Numbered from the stretch's first letter, positions 1-7,577 are shown. The stretch: DNA of 10,407 bases from an uncultured Candidatus Melainabacteria bacterium (GCA_934675695.1 CAKURN010000030.1:1-10407); one strand, 5' to 3'. Made by a program: numbers and translations. The notes: a model not told the origin generated them from the sequence alone.

Positions 1-2
1 GG

Positions 3-440
3 TGGTTATCTTTGCAAGAAGATTTCGATAAAGCAAAAGACTTTAGTGATAAATATATAAAAGAACAAGAGGATTTAGCTCGTCAACAATTAATGAACAA
101 AATTCAAGAAAAATACGAAGAAGATAACAAAATCAAAGTCGGCGTTCAAAAAGTTTTACAGATGGATACAACAGCTCCCGAAGTTAAACAAATGTTGGTT
201 AATGAAGTTATAAAAACAAAACAAGAATCTCTTGACAAAGTTCAAACAAAAATCGAAACTAAAGTAAACGACATAAATACAAAAACCCAAGAAAAAGTTC
301 AAACTTCTGTAAACAAATTGCAAAATAACATAGAAGCCAAAAAACAAGAAGCATTGAATAATATTCAATCAAAAATACAAACAAAGATTCCACAAAAAGA
401 AACCACAACAGAGGAGAATAAAGATGAAAGTCTTCAATAA
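3..440 (+). CDS. Hypothetical coiled-coil protein, probably 5'-partial
   Basis: I do not recognise a family. The frame stays open to the left edge of the window, so the gene probably begins outside; a TTG at 12 preceded by GGTGG at 1-5 is the only internal early start candidate. Counting from that TTG, the visible 142 residues are rich in Lys, Gln, Glu and Asn, and contain no Cys and no membrane segment. Residues 74-128 fall into five 11-residue units that each start with Leu, Val or Ile (74, 85, 96, 107, 118) and often carry a second hydrophobic residue three or four places later. This fits a long amphipathic or right-handed coiled helix. The tail is acidic. The last 17 nt overlap the start of cysK and supply its ribosome binding site, so the two are co-transcribed. 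The role is unknown; the low-complexity composition makes homology-based naming risky. Confidence 0.7.
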   Translation, partial: WLSLQEDFDKAKDFSDKYIKEQEDLARQQLMNKIQEKYEEDNKIKVGVQKVLQMDTTAPEVKQMLVNEVIKTKQESLDKVQTKIETKVNDINTKTQEKVQTSVNKLQNNIEAKKQEALNNIQSKIQTKIPQKETTTEENKDESLQ

Positions 441-1350
441 TGTTACCGAGCTTATCGGACATACTCCGATAATGAAACTTGAAAAATTCGCAAAAGAAAA
501 CAATTTAAAAGCAAATTTGTTTGCAAAGTTAGAATCTTTTAACCCTGCAGGTAGTGCAAAAGATAGAATTGCATATTATATGCTAAATGATGCAATTGCT
601 TCAGGAAAAATCACTAAAGATACTGTGATTATCGAGCCTACAAGCGGAAATACAGGGATTGGGTTGGCGGCTTTGTGTGCTTATTATGGTTTTAAGTTAT
701 TCTTAACTATGCCTGAAACGATGAGCGTTGAAAGAAGACAACTAATTTCTGCATACGGAGCTGAAATTGTTTTGACAGAAGGTTCTAAAGGCATGAAAGG
801 TGCTATAGAAAAAGCACAAGAACTTGCTTTAGAAAACAAAAACAGTTTCATTCCGAGTCAATTTACTAATATGTCAAACCCAAAAGCTCACTTTGAAACA
901 ACTTCTAGAGAAATTTGGGACGATATGGAAGGGCAAATTGATATTTTTGTTGCAGGTGTTGGAACAGGCGGCACTATTTCCGGTGTTGGAAAATATTTAA
1001 AATCCAAAAATAGTAACATAAAAATAGTTGCTGTTGAACCTTTGACTTCTCCTGTTTTATCTAAAGGTGTTTCAGGAGCTCATAAAATACAAGGAATAGG
1101 TGCAGGTTTTGTGCCTGAAACATTAGATACAAAAATTTATGATGAAATCATACCCGTTGAAAATGAAAAAGCATTTATTTATGCAAATAAAATTGCAAAA
1201 TCAGAAGGTGTTCTTGTTGGAATTTCTTCCGGAGCAGCTATTTGTGCTGCAGTTGAATTGGCTTTAAAAGAAGAAAGTAAAGGCAAAAATATCGTTGCTT
1301 TTTTACCTGATGGTGGTGAAAAATACTTATCAACAGGCGTTTTTAATTAA
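424..1350 (+). CDS. cysK: Cysteine synthase (O-acetylserine sulfhydrylase)
   Basis: PLP-dependent cytosolic enzyme that makes L-cysteine from O-acetylserine and sulfide, the last step of sulfur assimilation. At 308 residues it has the normal length for the CysK/CysM family. Visible motifs in order: GHTP near 12-15; NPAGSAKDR with the PLP Schiff-base lysine K46; the substrate loop PTSGNTG at 72-78; QF at 146-147 and NPKAH at 152-156; the phosphate-binding glycine loop GTGGT at 180-184; GISSGAA at 266-272, whose Ser contacts the PLP ring nitrogen; and LPDGGEKYLST near 294-304. The ATG at 424 has a strong GAGGAG at 411-416 with 7-nt spacing, inside the overlapping upstream gene. It is followed by a hairpin terminator. 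The pattern resembles CysK more than cystathionine beta-synthase (no C-terminal CBS domains). CysK versus CysM is less certain. Confidence 0.95.
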   Translation: MKVFNNVTELIGHTPIMKLEKFAKENNLKANLFAKLESFNPAGSAKDRIAYYMLNDAIASGKITKDTVIIEPTSGNTGIGLAALCAYYGFKLFLTMPETMSVERRQLISAYGAEIVLTEGSKGMKGAIEKAQELALENKNSFIPSQFTNMSNPKAHFETTSREIWDDMEGQIDIFVAGVGTGGTISGVGKYLKSKNSNIKIVAVEPLTSPVLSKGVSGAHKIQGIGAGFVPETLDTKIYDEIIPVENEKAFIYANKIAKSEGVLVGISSGAAICAAVELALKEESKGKNIVAFLPDGGEKYLSTGVFN

Positions 1351-1370
1351 ATTAATTAAAAAATTAAATT

Positions 1371-1395
1371 AAAAGCCCTTATAATAAGGGCTTTT
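1371..1395. terminator. Bidirectional intrinsic terminator between convergent genes
   Basis: A perfect 11-bp inverted repeat (1371-1381 pairs with 1385-1395, core AGCCCTTA/TAAGGGCT) closes on a 3-nt loop. Ts run on to 1397 on the plus strand. On the minus strand the As before the stem give an A/T-rich U-tract. It lies 20 nt after the cysK stop and 7 nt after the isochorismatase-family stop on the other strand, so it can end both transcripts. Confidence 0.88.
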
Positions 1396-1402
1396 TTAAA
1401 AA

Positions 1403-1939
1403 CTATTTTATTAGTGCTTGCACTTCTTTAAAATTTGGGTGTTTTGAACTTTTTAAAAATTCAAAAAATGCTATTTCAAGAGTAATTACTTTTGCACCTT
1501 CTTGTTTTAAAAATTCAAGAGCGGCTTTGTGGTTGGTTTTGCTTCTAGAAGCACAACAATCTTTTATGATATAAACATTGTAGTTTTCTTCAATCAAATC
1601 TAAAACGCTTTGCAAAACGCAAATATGTGTTTCTATACCAAAAATAAGCACATTTTTGTTTTTGAATTTGTCAAATTCTTCTTTAAATGTTTGCGTTTTT
1701 AATGCAGAAAAAGTTGTTTTTTCTACTGTTTTAAAATCTTTTATCTCTTTTATTTCGGAAATAGTAGACCCTAGACCCTTTGGGTATTGTTCCGATAAAA
1801 TTGTATCAACCCCTAAAATAGAAGCTGCTTTTAAAATTTTAATAGAATTTGCTGCAATTTCTTCTTTGTTTTTCAACATATTTACAAGTTTTTCTTGTAT
1901 GTCTATTGCAACTATTGTTGTGTTATCGGTATTAAACAT
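1403..1939 (-). CDS. Isochorismatase-family cysteine hydrolase
   Basis: Cytosolic hydrolase of the isochorismatase/nicotinamidase/YcaC fold, closest by eye to the ISOC1-like subgroup; the substrate cannot be told. From the ATG at 1939 it has 178 residues. The catalytic triad is visible: Asp13 in the early VAIDIQ strand, Lys74 in EKTTFS, and the nucleophile Cys107 in GIETHICV, where the cis-peptide motif also sits. The stretch EQYPKGLG (50-57) and the C-terminal FEFL...P.FK.....LIK pattern also fit that subgroup. The ATG overlaps the stop of the upstream dehydratase as TAATG, which suggests coupled translation. AAAGGA at 1951-1956 lies 11 nt from that ATG but 5 nt from an in-frame TTG at 1945, so a start two codons earlier (180 residues) is a real alternative. 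Pairing with an isomerase-type dehydratase gives no clear substrate. Confidence 0.87.
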   Translation of the reverse strand: MFNTDNTTIVAIDIQEKLVNMLKNKEEIAANSIKILKAASILGVDTILSEQYPKGLGSTISEIKEIKDFKTVEKTTFSALKTQTFKEEFDKFKNKNVLIFGIETHICVLQSVLDLIEENYNVYIIKDCCASRSKTNHKAALEFLKQEGAKVITLEIAFFEFLKSSKHPNFKEVQALIK

Positions 1940-3171
1940 TAACAAATATATCCTTTTATTGCTGATTTTGCTGCCGTATATGGGCTTGATAAATAAATAA
2001 ATCCATTGGTGTTGCCCATTCTTCCTTGGAAGTTTCTATTTTGTGTTGCAAGACAAACTTCTCCATCACCTAATATTCCTCCATGGACACCAACGCAAGG
2101 TCCGCAGCCGGATGGCAAGAAATTCGCACCTGCTTCTAAAAATATTTCTAACAACCCTTCTTTTGAAGCTTCTAGATATACATCTTTGCTTGCAGGAACG
2201 ATGATTAAACGTACGCCTTGTGCTACTTTGTTGCCTTTTAAGACTTTTGCTGCAACTCTTAAATCTTCTATTCTTCCGTTTGTACAAGTTCCGATGAATA
2301 CCTGATTTACTTTTACATTGTTGAGTTCTGATGCTTTTTTTGTGTTGTCTACTGTATGCGGACAAGAAACCATAGGCTCGATGTCTTGTGCATTTATTTT
2401 GATTACTCTTTCATAAACCGCATCATTGTCCATTTTTATTTCTTTGAATTTATCTTGTCTGTTTCTTTTTTTCAAAAATTCTTTTGTTTTTTCATCAGTT
2501 TCAAACAGACCTGCTTTTGCACCTGCTTCTACTGCCATATTCGCTAAAGTAAATCTTTCTGACATTTCCATATTTTCTATTGTGTCGCCACAAAATTCAA
2601 GAGCCTTGTATGTGGCACCATCTGCACCAATCATACCTATTAAATATAGCATAAGGTCTTTTGAACATACGTTTTCTTTGAATTTTCCCGTAACTTCTAT
2701 TTTGAATGATTGTGGAACTTTGAACCAAGTTTTTCCAAATGCCATAGAAACTGCAATGTCTGTAGAGCCCATTCCTGTAGCAAATGCACCTAATGCCCCT
2801 GATGTACAAGTGTGAGAATCAGCTCCAACAAGAATTTCTCCGGGGTTTACATAATCTTCTATTAATCTTTGGTGACAAACACCACAACCGATATCTGATA
2901 GCACTGCACCGTATTCTTGTGCAAATTCTCGAATGATATTGTGTGCATTAGATAGCTCTTTTCTTGGCGATGGAGCTGCGTGGTCTATAAATAATATTGT
3001 TCTTTTTGGGTTTTTTAGTGGTTTGTTTAATTTTTTAAATTCTTTTATAGCGAGTGGACCTGTTCCATCTTGTGTCGCACATACGTCGATGTTTGCAATT
3101 ACTAATTCATTGAATGCTACATCATGTCCTGCATGTGCTGAAATAATCTTTTGTGCTAATGTTTGTCCCAT
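1939..3171 (-). CDS. Aconitase-superfamily dehydratase large subunit (LeuC/HacA-like, paralogue 1)
   Basis: Large catalytic subunit of a 4Fe-4S hydro-lyase of the 3-isopropylmalate dehydratase / homoaconitase / dimethylmalate dehydratase group, which isomerises or hydrates 2- or 3-hydroxy di- and tricarboxylates with a separate small subunit. It has 410 residues, the usual size for the two-subunit type. The cluster ligands are visible: Cys296 in GTCTNGR, and Cys356 and Cys359 in GCGPC, with the typical 60- and 3-residue spacings. GADSHTCTSGALGAF at 117-130 and QNRNFQGRMGN at 377-387 are family signatures. Where paralogue 2 has EHALLPEKG, this one has GVCHQRLIEDYVNPGE (97-112), and its early loop is DHAAPSPRKEL rather than DHFVPNKDIK, so the substrate may differ. 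AAGGAG at 3177-3182 fixes the start at 3171; a longer open frame to 3384 is untypical sequence overlapping motA. No small subunit lies nearby. Confidence 0.92.
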   Translation of the reverse strand: MGQTLAQKIISAHAGHDVAFNELVIANIDVCATQDGTGPLAIKEFKKLNKPLKNPKRTILFIDHAAPSPRKELSNAHNIIREFAQEYGAVLSDIGCGVCHQRLIEDYVNPGEILVGADSHTCTSGALGAFATGMGSTDIAVSMAFGKTWFKVPQSFKIEVTGKFKENVCSKDLMLYLIGMIGADGATYKALEFCGDTIENMEMSERFTLANMAVEAGAKAGLFETDEKTKEFLKKRNRQDKFKEIKMDNDAVYERVIKINAQDIEPMVSCPHTVDNTKKASELNNVKVNQVFIGTCTNGRIEDLRVAAKVLKGNKVAQGVRLIIVPASKDVYLEASKEGLLEIFLEAGANFLPSGCGPCVGVHGGILGDGEVCLATQNRNFQGRMGNTNGFIYLSSPYTAAKSAIKGYIC

Positions 3172-3198
3172 TGTTACTCCTTGAAATTTCTCAACATA

Positions 3199-3227
3199 AT
3201 TATAGAACAAAAACAAATATAATAAAA
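3199..3227 (-). promoter_or_regulatory. Candidate promoter for the leuC-like/isochorismatase operon
   Basis: On the minus strand a perfect TATAAT lies at 3199-3204, giving a start near 3192 and a leader of about 20 nt that includes the AAGGAG site. The -35 position at 17-bp spacing (3222-3227) reads TTTTAT, a poor match, so the call rests mainly on the -10 box in an A/T-rich region. Confidence 0.4.
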
Positions 3228-3249
3228 AACTTTTTCGTTTAATTATATG

Positions 3250-3278
3250 ATAACATTTGTTTAATTTTTTAAGATAAT
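3250..3278 (+). promoter_or_regulatory. Candidate promoter for the motA operon
   Basis: A -35-like ATAACA at 3250-3255 (4 of 6 consensus bases) and a -10-like GATAAT at 3273-3278 (5 of 6) stand 17 bp apart. Transcription would begin near 3285, just ahead of the AGGAG at 3291-3295 and the ATG at 3305. It faces away from the leuC-like promoter in the same 133-nt intergenic region. A sigma-28-type flagellar promoter was looked for and not seen. Confidence 0.35.
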
Positions 3279-3304
3279 ATATGCAACTATAGGAGATTTT
3301 TACA

Positions 3305-4072
3305 ATGGATATAGCGGCATTAATCGGCACATTTTTAGGTATAGGTTTTATACTAACAGGACAAGCTATGGAAGGCGGTAACATTGGGCAATTGCTTCAA
3401 ATTACAGCTTTTTTCATCGTTGGTGGTGGTACGGCGGGTGCTGTTTTTCTTAGTTTTCCTTTGTCTGATTTTAAAATTGCTGCTCATTGTATCGGGGTTG
3501 TTTATTTTGGCAAAGTTCCCGATTTTTCTGTTTTAATTAAAGAAATAACAGTATATGCACAAAAAGCAAGAAAAGAAGGGGTAATCGCTCTTGAAAAAGA
3601 AGCAAAAAACGCTTCTCACCCATTACTTAAATTAGGTTTAGAAGCAATCGCCGATGGTGCTGATCCTACAATGGTTAGAGATATGATGGAAACTCAACTG
3701 GCTCAACAAGAAGAAAGAATTGCAGCAGGTGCAAAAGTTTTAGAATCTGCAGGTGGTTATTCTCCGACACTAGGGATTATCGGTGCTGTTTTAGGTTTGA
3801 TACAAGTTATGCAAAATTTGTCTGACCCTGCAAAATTAGGGGCAGGTATTGCTGTTGCATTCGTTGCTACTATATATGGTCTTGTAATTGCTAACCTTAT
3901 TACTATTCCTTATTCAACAAGAGCAAAAAGAAAATACGCAAAGATATTTACTTCTATGGAAATTATGATAGAAGGAATTTTATCTATACAAGCGGGCGAA
4001 GCTCCAGCTTTAATCGAAAGAAAATTAGAATGCTACATTGTAGACAAAAAACCTGAAAAAGAGGCTAAATAA
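3305..4072 (+). CDS. motA: MotA-type stator protein, proton/sodium channel subunit
   Basis: Inner-membrane subunit of the ion-driven stator that turns the flagellar rotor; MotA forms the channel with MotB. It has 255 residues, the usual length. Four membrane segments can be seen: roughly 3-21, 31-52, 154-171 and 180-202. A cytoplasmic domain lies between segments 2 and 3, holding the charged stretch QKARKEGVIALE (86-97) that in the family contacts FliG. The two conserved prolines next to the channel appear as Pro154 in GYSPTLG and Pro202 near the end of segment 4. AGGAG at 3291-3295 supports the ATG at 3305. The stop overlaps the motB start as TAATG. No other flagellar gene is in the window, so a non-flagellar MotA/ExbB-type motor cannot be excluded, though the sequence looks flagellar. 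Confidence 0.93.
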   Translation: MDIAALIGTFLGIGFILTGQAMEGGNIGQLLQITAFFIVGGGTAGAVFLSFPLSDFKIAAHCIGVVYFGKVPDFSVLIKEITVYAQKARKEGVIALEKEAKNASHPLLKLGLEAIADGADPTMVRDMMETQLAQQEERIAAGAKVLESAGGYSPTLGIIGAVLGLIQVMQNLSDPAKLGAGIAVAFVATIYGLVIANLITIPYSTRAKRKYAKIFTSMEIMIEGILSIQAGEAPALIERKLECYIVDKKPEKEAK

Positions 4073-5055
4073 TGGCAAAAAAGAAAAAAGCAGAAGAACA
4101 TGAAAATCTGGAAAGATGGCTGGTATCTTATGCTGACTTTATGACTCTATTGTTTGCAACTTTTGTTGTACTGTATGCTTTGTCACAATCTGATATAGAT
4201 GCATTCAAAAATATCGCAGATTCATTAAGAAATGCTTTTGACCAAAGCATATTAAGTTCTCAAAACAATATTATGAACGGCTCTGATTCTCTTTTAGATG
4301 GTAGAAATGGTGCAACAAACCCTGTTATGCTAGAATACGTAAGCAGCAAATACGAACAATCTTCTTATGAATCAATCGAAAAACAAATAAATTCTCTAAA
4401 AGAAGAAGGTTTGTCTGCAACAATCGATGATAGAGGTTTGGTTATAAAATTTGACAAAGATGCAATAAAATTTGCACCGGCTTCAGCAGAAATTAGCCCT
4501 ACTTCTTATAATGTTTTAGATAAAGTTGCAGAAATCATAAAAGAAAAGTTCTCTATCCATTTTATAGAAGTTGATGGACACACAGATTCCGATAGAACAG
4601 GCCCTAACGCAAAATACCCATCAAACTGGGAATTGTCTTCTGCAAGGGCATCTAGCGTTGTTCGATATTTGATTAAAAAACACAACTTCAACCCGAGACT
4701 CTTTAGTGCTGTCGGCTATTCAGATACAGTTCCTATAGTTCCTAATGCAACAAGAGAAAACAAAGCAAAAAACAGACGTGTTGAGATCGTTGTTTTGAAA
4801 AACAGAAACAAAAATCTAATCAAGAAAGATATGGAAGCTATTTTGAAAGAAGCAAAAGCAATGCAGAGAGCCTACAAAGGCAAAACTACTTCCGGTCATT
4901 CTGATGCTATGAAAGAACTTATAGGTAATGACAAACAGCTTTTAGAAAATGTAATTGACATGTCAGGTGAATACAAAAATGAAGCAAAACGCTTGAATGA
5001 TTTAAACCATGATGATTATATTATTGATGGCAATAAACCTGCATTTATGGAGTAA
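4072..5055 (+). CDS. motB: MotB-type stator protein with OmpA-like peptidoglycan-binding domain and extended tail
   Basis: Second stator subunit, anchoring MotA to peptidoglycan. A short basic N-terminus (KKKK) is followed by one membrane helix (about 16-38). It carries SYADFMTLLFATF, with Asp22 the ion-binding aspartate. An amphipathic segment near 41-60 fits the plug that closes inactive channels. The OmpA-like domain covers about 115-243 and shows the peptidoglycan-binding features DGHTDS (168-173), NWELSSARA (185-193) and NRRVEI (234-239). About 84 residues follow (244-327), Lys/Glu-rich and probably helical, making the protein longer than many MotB proteins. Its ATG overlaps the motA stop by 1 nt, so equimolar coupled translation is likely. 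Proton versus sodium use cannot be decided from the helix alone. Confidence 0.93.
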   Translation: MAKKKKAEEHENLERWLVSYADFMTLLFATFVVLYALSQSDIDAFKNIADSLRNAFDQSILSSQNNIMNGSDSLLDGRNGATNPVMLEYVSSKYEQSSYESIEKQINSLKEEGLSATIDDRGLVIKFDKDAIKFAPASAEISPTSYNVLDKVAEIIKEKFSIHFIEVDGHTDSDRTGPNAKYPSNWELSSARASSVVRYLIKKHNFNPRLFSAVGYSDTVPIVPNATRENKAKNRRVEIVVLKNRNKNLIKKDMEAILKEAKAMQRAYKGKTTSGHSDAMKELIGNDKQLLENVIDMSGEYKNEAKRLNDLNHDDYIIDGNKPAFME

Positions 5056-5058
5056 TGT

Positions 5059-6234
5059 ATGAAATACTTTGTGATATTTGGTGGTGGTGGAGTCAGAGGT
5101 ATTGCTTATTGCGGTGCTTATAATGCTTTATTAAAAAACGATGTCGAAATATCGGGACTGGCAGGCAGTTCGATTGGTGCTGTTTTTGCTGTTTTATTGT
5201 CTTTAGGGTATAGAGGTGATGAAATATTTGAAATTTTTTCAGATACCGGACTTGGACTTTTTAGTGATTTGAATTTTGGCGTTAAAAACGACATCGCTTT
5301 TTCAAAAGGTCAAAAGTTTTATGAATGGATTAAAACTTATATCGAACAAAAATTCTACTTATCTTCTTATAAAAAAGGTCAAATGCCCCCTGTTACCTTT
5401 AAAGACGTTGAAAAAAATCTTGTTATTTATGCTGTTGATTTAGTTAAAATGGAATTTAAAGAGTTTTCAAAAAGACTGACTCCTGATTTTGAAATCGCAA
5501 AAGCAGTTAGAGCAAGCGTTTCTATGCCGGGACTGTTTACACCTTTGGTTGAAGAAGATTCGTTTTTGGTTGATGGAGATTTATTAAAAGCTTCTCCATT
5601 GTGGAGAATATCAGATACAATCTTGTCTACCGGTGATAGAATATTAGAATATAGATTGGAAGATACTACACCAAAAGAAAACATAACAAATCCTATTGAT
5701 TATTTTAATCGTGTCTATAACGCATTTTGTGGTTTTTCTACAGACTATATTATTGATGTATATGGAAAAAAAGACAAATTTGATTACATAAAAATCAACA
5801 CGCCCGATGTTTCTGTTGTAGATTTTTTAATTTCAAAATCAAAAAAACAAGAACTGTTCGATTTAGGCTACAAAGCGACTGACGAATATTTTAAAGATAT
5901 TTTGTTTGAAAAAAGAAAAAAATTATACGCAAAATACAAAAAACTTCTTGATATGTTTTTAAATTTTCAAAAGAAATTTTCAAAAAAAGACTACTGCTCG
6001 TCTTATGTGATTTTGTGCGAAGTGTTTGTTTATCTCTGCGAAGAAAAAAGATATATAGATACTCCAGTTTATCAAAAAATCGTAGATTTTAAAAATTTGT
6101 ATTTCGATTCTTATATAAAATCCAGTATATTGAATTTTAATCGAGGTGGATTAAAGAAAGATTCTGTTGGTATTTATGAATTATTGCTTGAAATTTTAAA
6201 GACATTAACCGTAAAAACAGAAGAATTAAACTAA
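5059..6234 (+). CDS. Patatin-like phospholipase/acyl hydrolase
   Basis: Serine acyl hydrolase of the patatin family, which cleaves acyl ester bonds in phospholipids or other lipids with a Ser-Asp dyad. The oxyanion loop GGGGVRG is at 8-14, the nucleophile Ser38 is in GSSIG (36-40), and the aspartate is Asp172 in VDGD (171-174). ASVSMPGLFTP (152-162) is the usual block before the Asp. The patatin domain takes about the first 270 residues; 275-391 is a Lys-rich, apparently helical C-terminal region that I cannot assign. No signal peptide is visible, so it should be cytosolic or peripheral. The ATG lies 3 nt after the motB stop, with GGAG at the end of motB as its ribosome binding site, so it is the third gene of the motA operon. 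Its stop overlaps the stop of the convergent dacB-like gene. Confidence 0.9.
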   Translation: MKYFVIFGGGGVRGIAYCGAYNALLKNDVEISGLAGSSIGAVFAVLLSLGYRGDEIFEIFSDTGLGLFSDLNFGVKNDIAFSKGQKFYEWIKTYIEQKFYLSSYKKGQMPPVTFKDVEKNLVIYAVDLVKMEFKEFSKRLTPDFEIAKAVRASVSMPGLFTPLVEEDSFLVDGDLLKASPLWRISDTILSTGDRILEYRLEDTTPKENITNPIDYFNRVYNAFCGFSTDYIIDVYGKKDKFDYIKINTPDVSVVDFLISKSKKQELFDLGYKATDEYFKDILFEKRKKLYAKYKKLLDMFLNFQKKFSKKDYCSSYVILCEVFVYLCEEKRYIDTPVYQKIVDFKNLYFDSYIKSSILNFNRGGLKKDSVGIYELLLEILKTLTVKTEELN

Positions 6235-7577
6235 TATTTTCTATACAAAATTGTTATTATGTTGTCTTCAAAATTTTTCAAAATAGCTTTTCTTTTTGGA
6301 GAATTTTGAACTATTATTGCAAAAATCAAATCGTTACATTTTTTTGTGTTCAATGTACCCATAATTGATGACATATTGTCTAAAGTGCCTGTTTTTGCTT
6401 TTAGATTGCCATTAAGAAATAGAAGCCTGCCTGCGAGTGTTCCTTGGTTTGGCGACATCATAAGACCTTTTATGTTGGTAATATGAGAAATGTAAGAAAA
6501 TGCATTAACCAAAAACTCTGTATTTAAAAAGTTATTTCTTGAAACTCCGCTTGAGTCCGTAATTTTAATATCATTTGTAATTGTACTTTGATAAACGCTA
6601 TAAAACATATTTATCATATCTTCATTTGTTGCAGGGTGCGAATATTTGATAAATTTTGCTGCTGCAACTTTTGATACAATTTCTGATGTAAAATTATCTG
6701 AGTTGAACAGTATTTTTTTTGACACTTCTTCTATGTCGTGACTAATTGATGCAATTCTTGTTACTTTTTGCGGAGTTTTTTTGAATAGTATTTTTTTATC
6801 AAATAAATAATCGTTTTTGTTCAGTGCTTTGTTTGTTTTTACAATAAAATTAATTTGAGGATTGTAAACAGGCAATCTTCTTGATTCATCTTCTTTGATT
6901 GTTCCTTTAAATGTAATTATTGGAGAATTTTCTCCATATTCTTTTGTTATTGTGTAACTTTGGGTGTCACCTAATTTTAATTCATTTATGATTGGAATTT
7001 TGTAGCTGTCACCTTGCAATATATCCACTTTTGTTGCTAGACTAGAGCGTTTGATGTCTATATTTGTAAAATTATTGTCAACAATGTAAGGTGTAATTGC
7101 TCTTTGGTTTGGCCAGATATCTTCTTGCATCCAAGCACTTGGGTATGGGGTTTTATCTATTATAGTGTCATCTATATAAATATTATTTATTTTTGTTGTA
7201 GTTATTTTTTCTTTTGCATCTGAAAACAACTCAACCAAATCAAGATAAGACAACAAAGGATCAGCACCCAATTTTATATATAAGTTGTTGTCTGTGTCTT
7301 TATACAATATAGTTTCAAACTTGTATCCTTCGCCTAGAATTTTGTAAGAAGCACCAAAAGTAAGTGTTTTTAGCGTTGAAGCAGGGTTTAATAGTTTTTT
7401 TTCGTTTCTTTTGTAGATTGTGTTGTTGTTTTTTGTATTTTTTACATACAAACTTATTGTTGAATTGTTTTCAAAGCCTGACTTTTGAATATAAGATGAA
7501 ATCAAGTTAGCACTAGCACTAGGCATATTTAAACTTATTAAACAAAAAAATATTAAATAAGTCAGTAATTTTTTCAT
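6231..7577 (-). CDS. dacB: D-alanyl-D-alanine carboxypeptidase/endopeptidase, PBP4 (peptidase S13)
   Basis: Periplasmic penicillin-binding protein of the DacB/PBP4 type, which removes the terminal D-Ala from, or cuts crosslinks in, peptidoglycan. Its 448 residues match the family. A signal peptide is clear: MKK, a hydrophobic core at about 4-17, and a likely cut after ASA at 21-23. The three active-site motifs are Ser67-Thr-Leu-Lys70 (nucleophile motif SxxK), Ser293-Asp-Asn295 (SxN) and Lys395-Thr-Gly397 (KTG). The long insert between the first two motifs (about 80-290) is the S13 hallmark and separates it from DacA-type proteins. DSSGVSRNN at 341-349 is also typical. The ATG follows directly on the upstream leuC stop (TAGATG), with GAGGA 7 nt ahead, so it is the last gene of that operon. 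No terminator follows. Confidence 0.93.
   Translation of the reverse strand: MKKLLTYLIFFCLISLNMPSASANLISSYIQKSGFENNSTISLYVKNTKNNNTIYKRNEKKLLNPASTLKTLTFGASYKILGEGYKFETILYKDTDNNLYIKLGADPLLSYLDLVELFSDAKEKITTTKINNIYIDDTIIDKTPYPSAWMQEDIWPNQRAITPYIVDNNFTNIDIKRSSLATKVDILQGDSYKIPIINELKLGDTQSYTITKEYGENSPIITFKGTIKEDESRRLPVYNPQINFIVKTNKALNKNDYLFDKKILFKKTPQKVTRIASISHDIEEVSKKILFNSDNFTSEIVSKVAAAKFIKYSHPATNEDMINMFYSVYQSTITNDIKITDSSGVSRNNFLNTEFLVNAFSYISHITNIKGLMMSPNQGTLAGRLLFLNGNLKAKTGTLDNMSSIMGTLNTKKCNDLIFAIIVQNSPKRKAILKNFEDNIITILYRKY

Noticed and set aside
156..462. Minus-strand open frames rich in Phe and Leu that look like membrane proteins
   Set aside because: They are the complement of Lys/Gln/Asn-rich codons in the coiled-coil gene, which yields Phe/Leu/Cys-rich shadows; no ribosome binding site is present.
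1656..2000. Plus-strand open frame of 114 codons opposite the isochorismatase-family gene
   Set aside because: Antisense shadow: the opposite strand holds the complete Asp-Lys-Cys triad and a coupled start, while this frame shows no recognisable features.
2426..2815. Plus-strand open frame of 129 codons inside the LeuC-like gene
   Set aside because: It is antisense to a well-supported coding region with intact cluster motifs; its composition is the mirror of that gene, and no ribosome binding site was seen.
3172..3304. Possible riboswitch or structured leader in the leuC-like/motA intergenic region
   Set aside because: At 133 nt of very A/T-rich sequence holding two candidate promoters, it shows no T-box, no stable hairpin and no G-rich conserved core.
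3172..3384. Upstream extension of the LeuC-like reading frame to 3384 (71 more residues)
   Set aside because: It would overlap the start of motA on the other strand and contains untypical Lys/Tyr/Phe-rich sequence. The Met at 3171 begins the normal family N-terminus and has AAGGAG 5 nt ahead.
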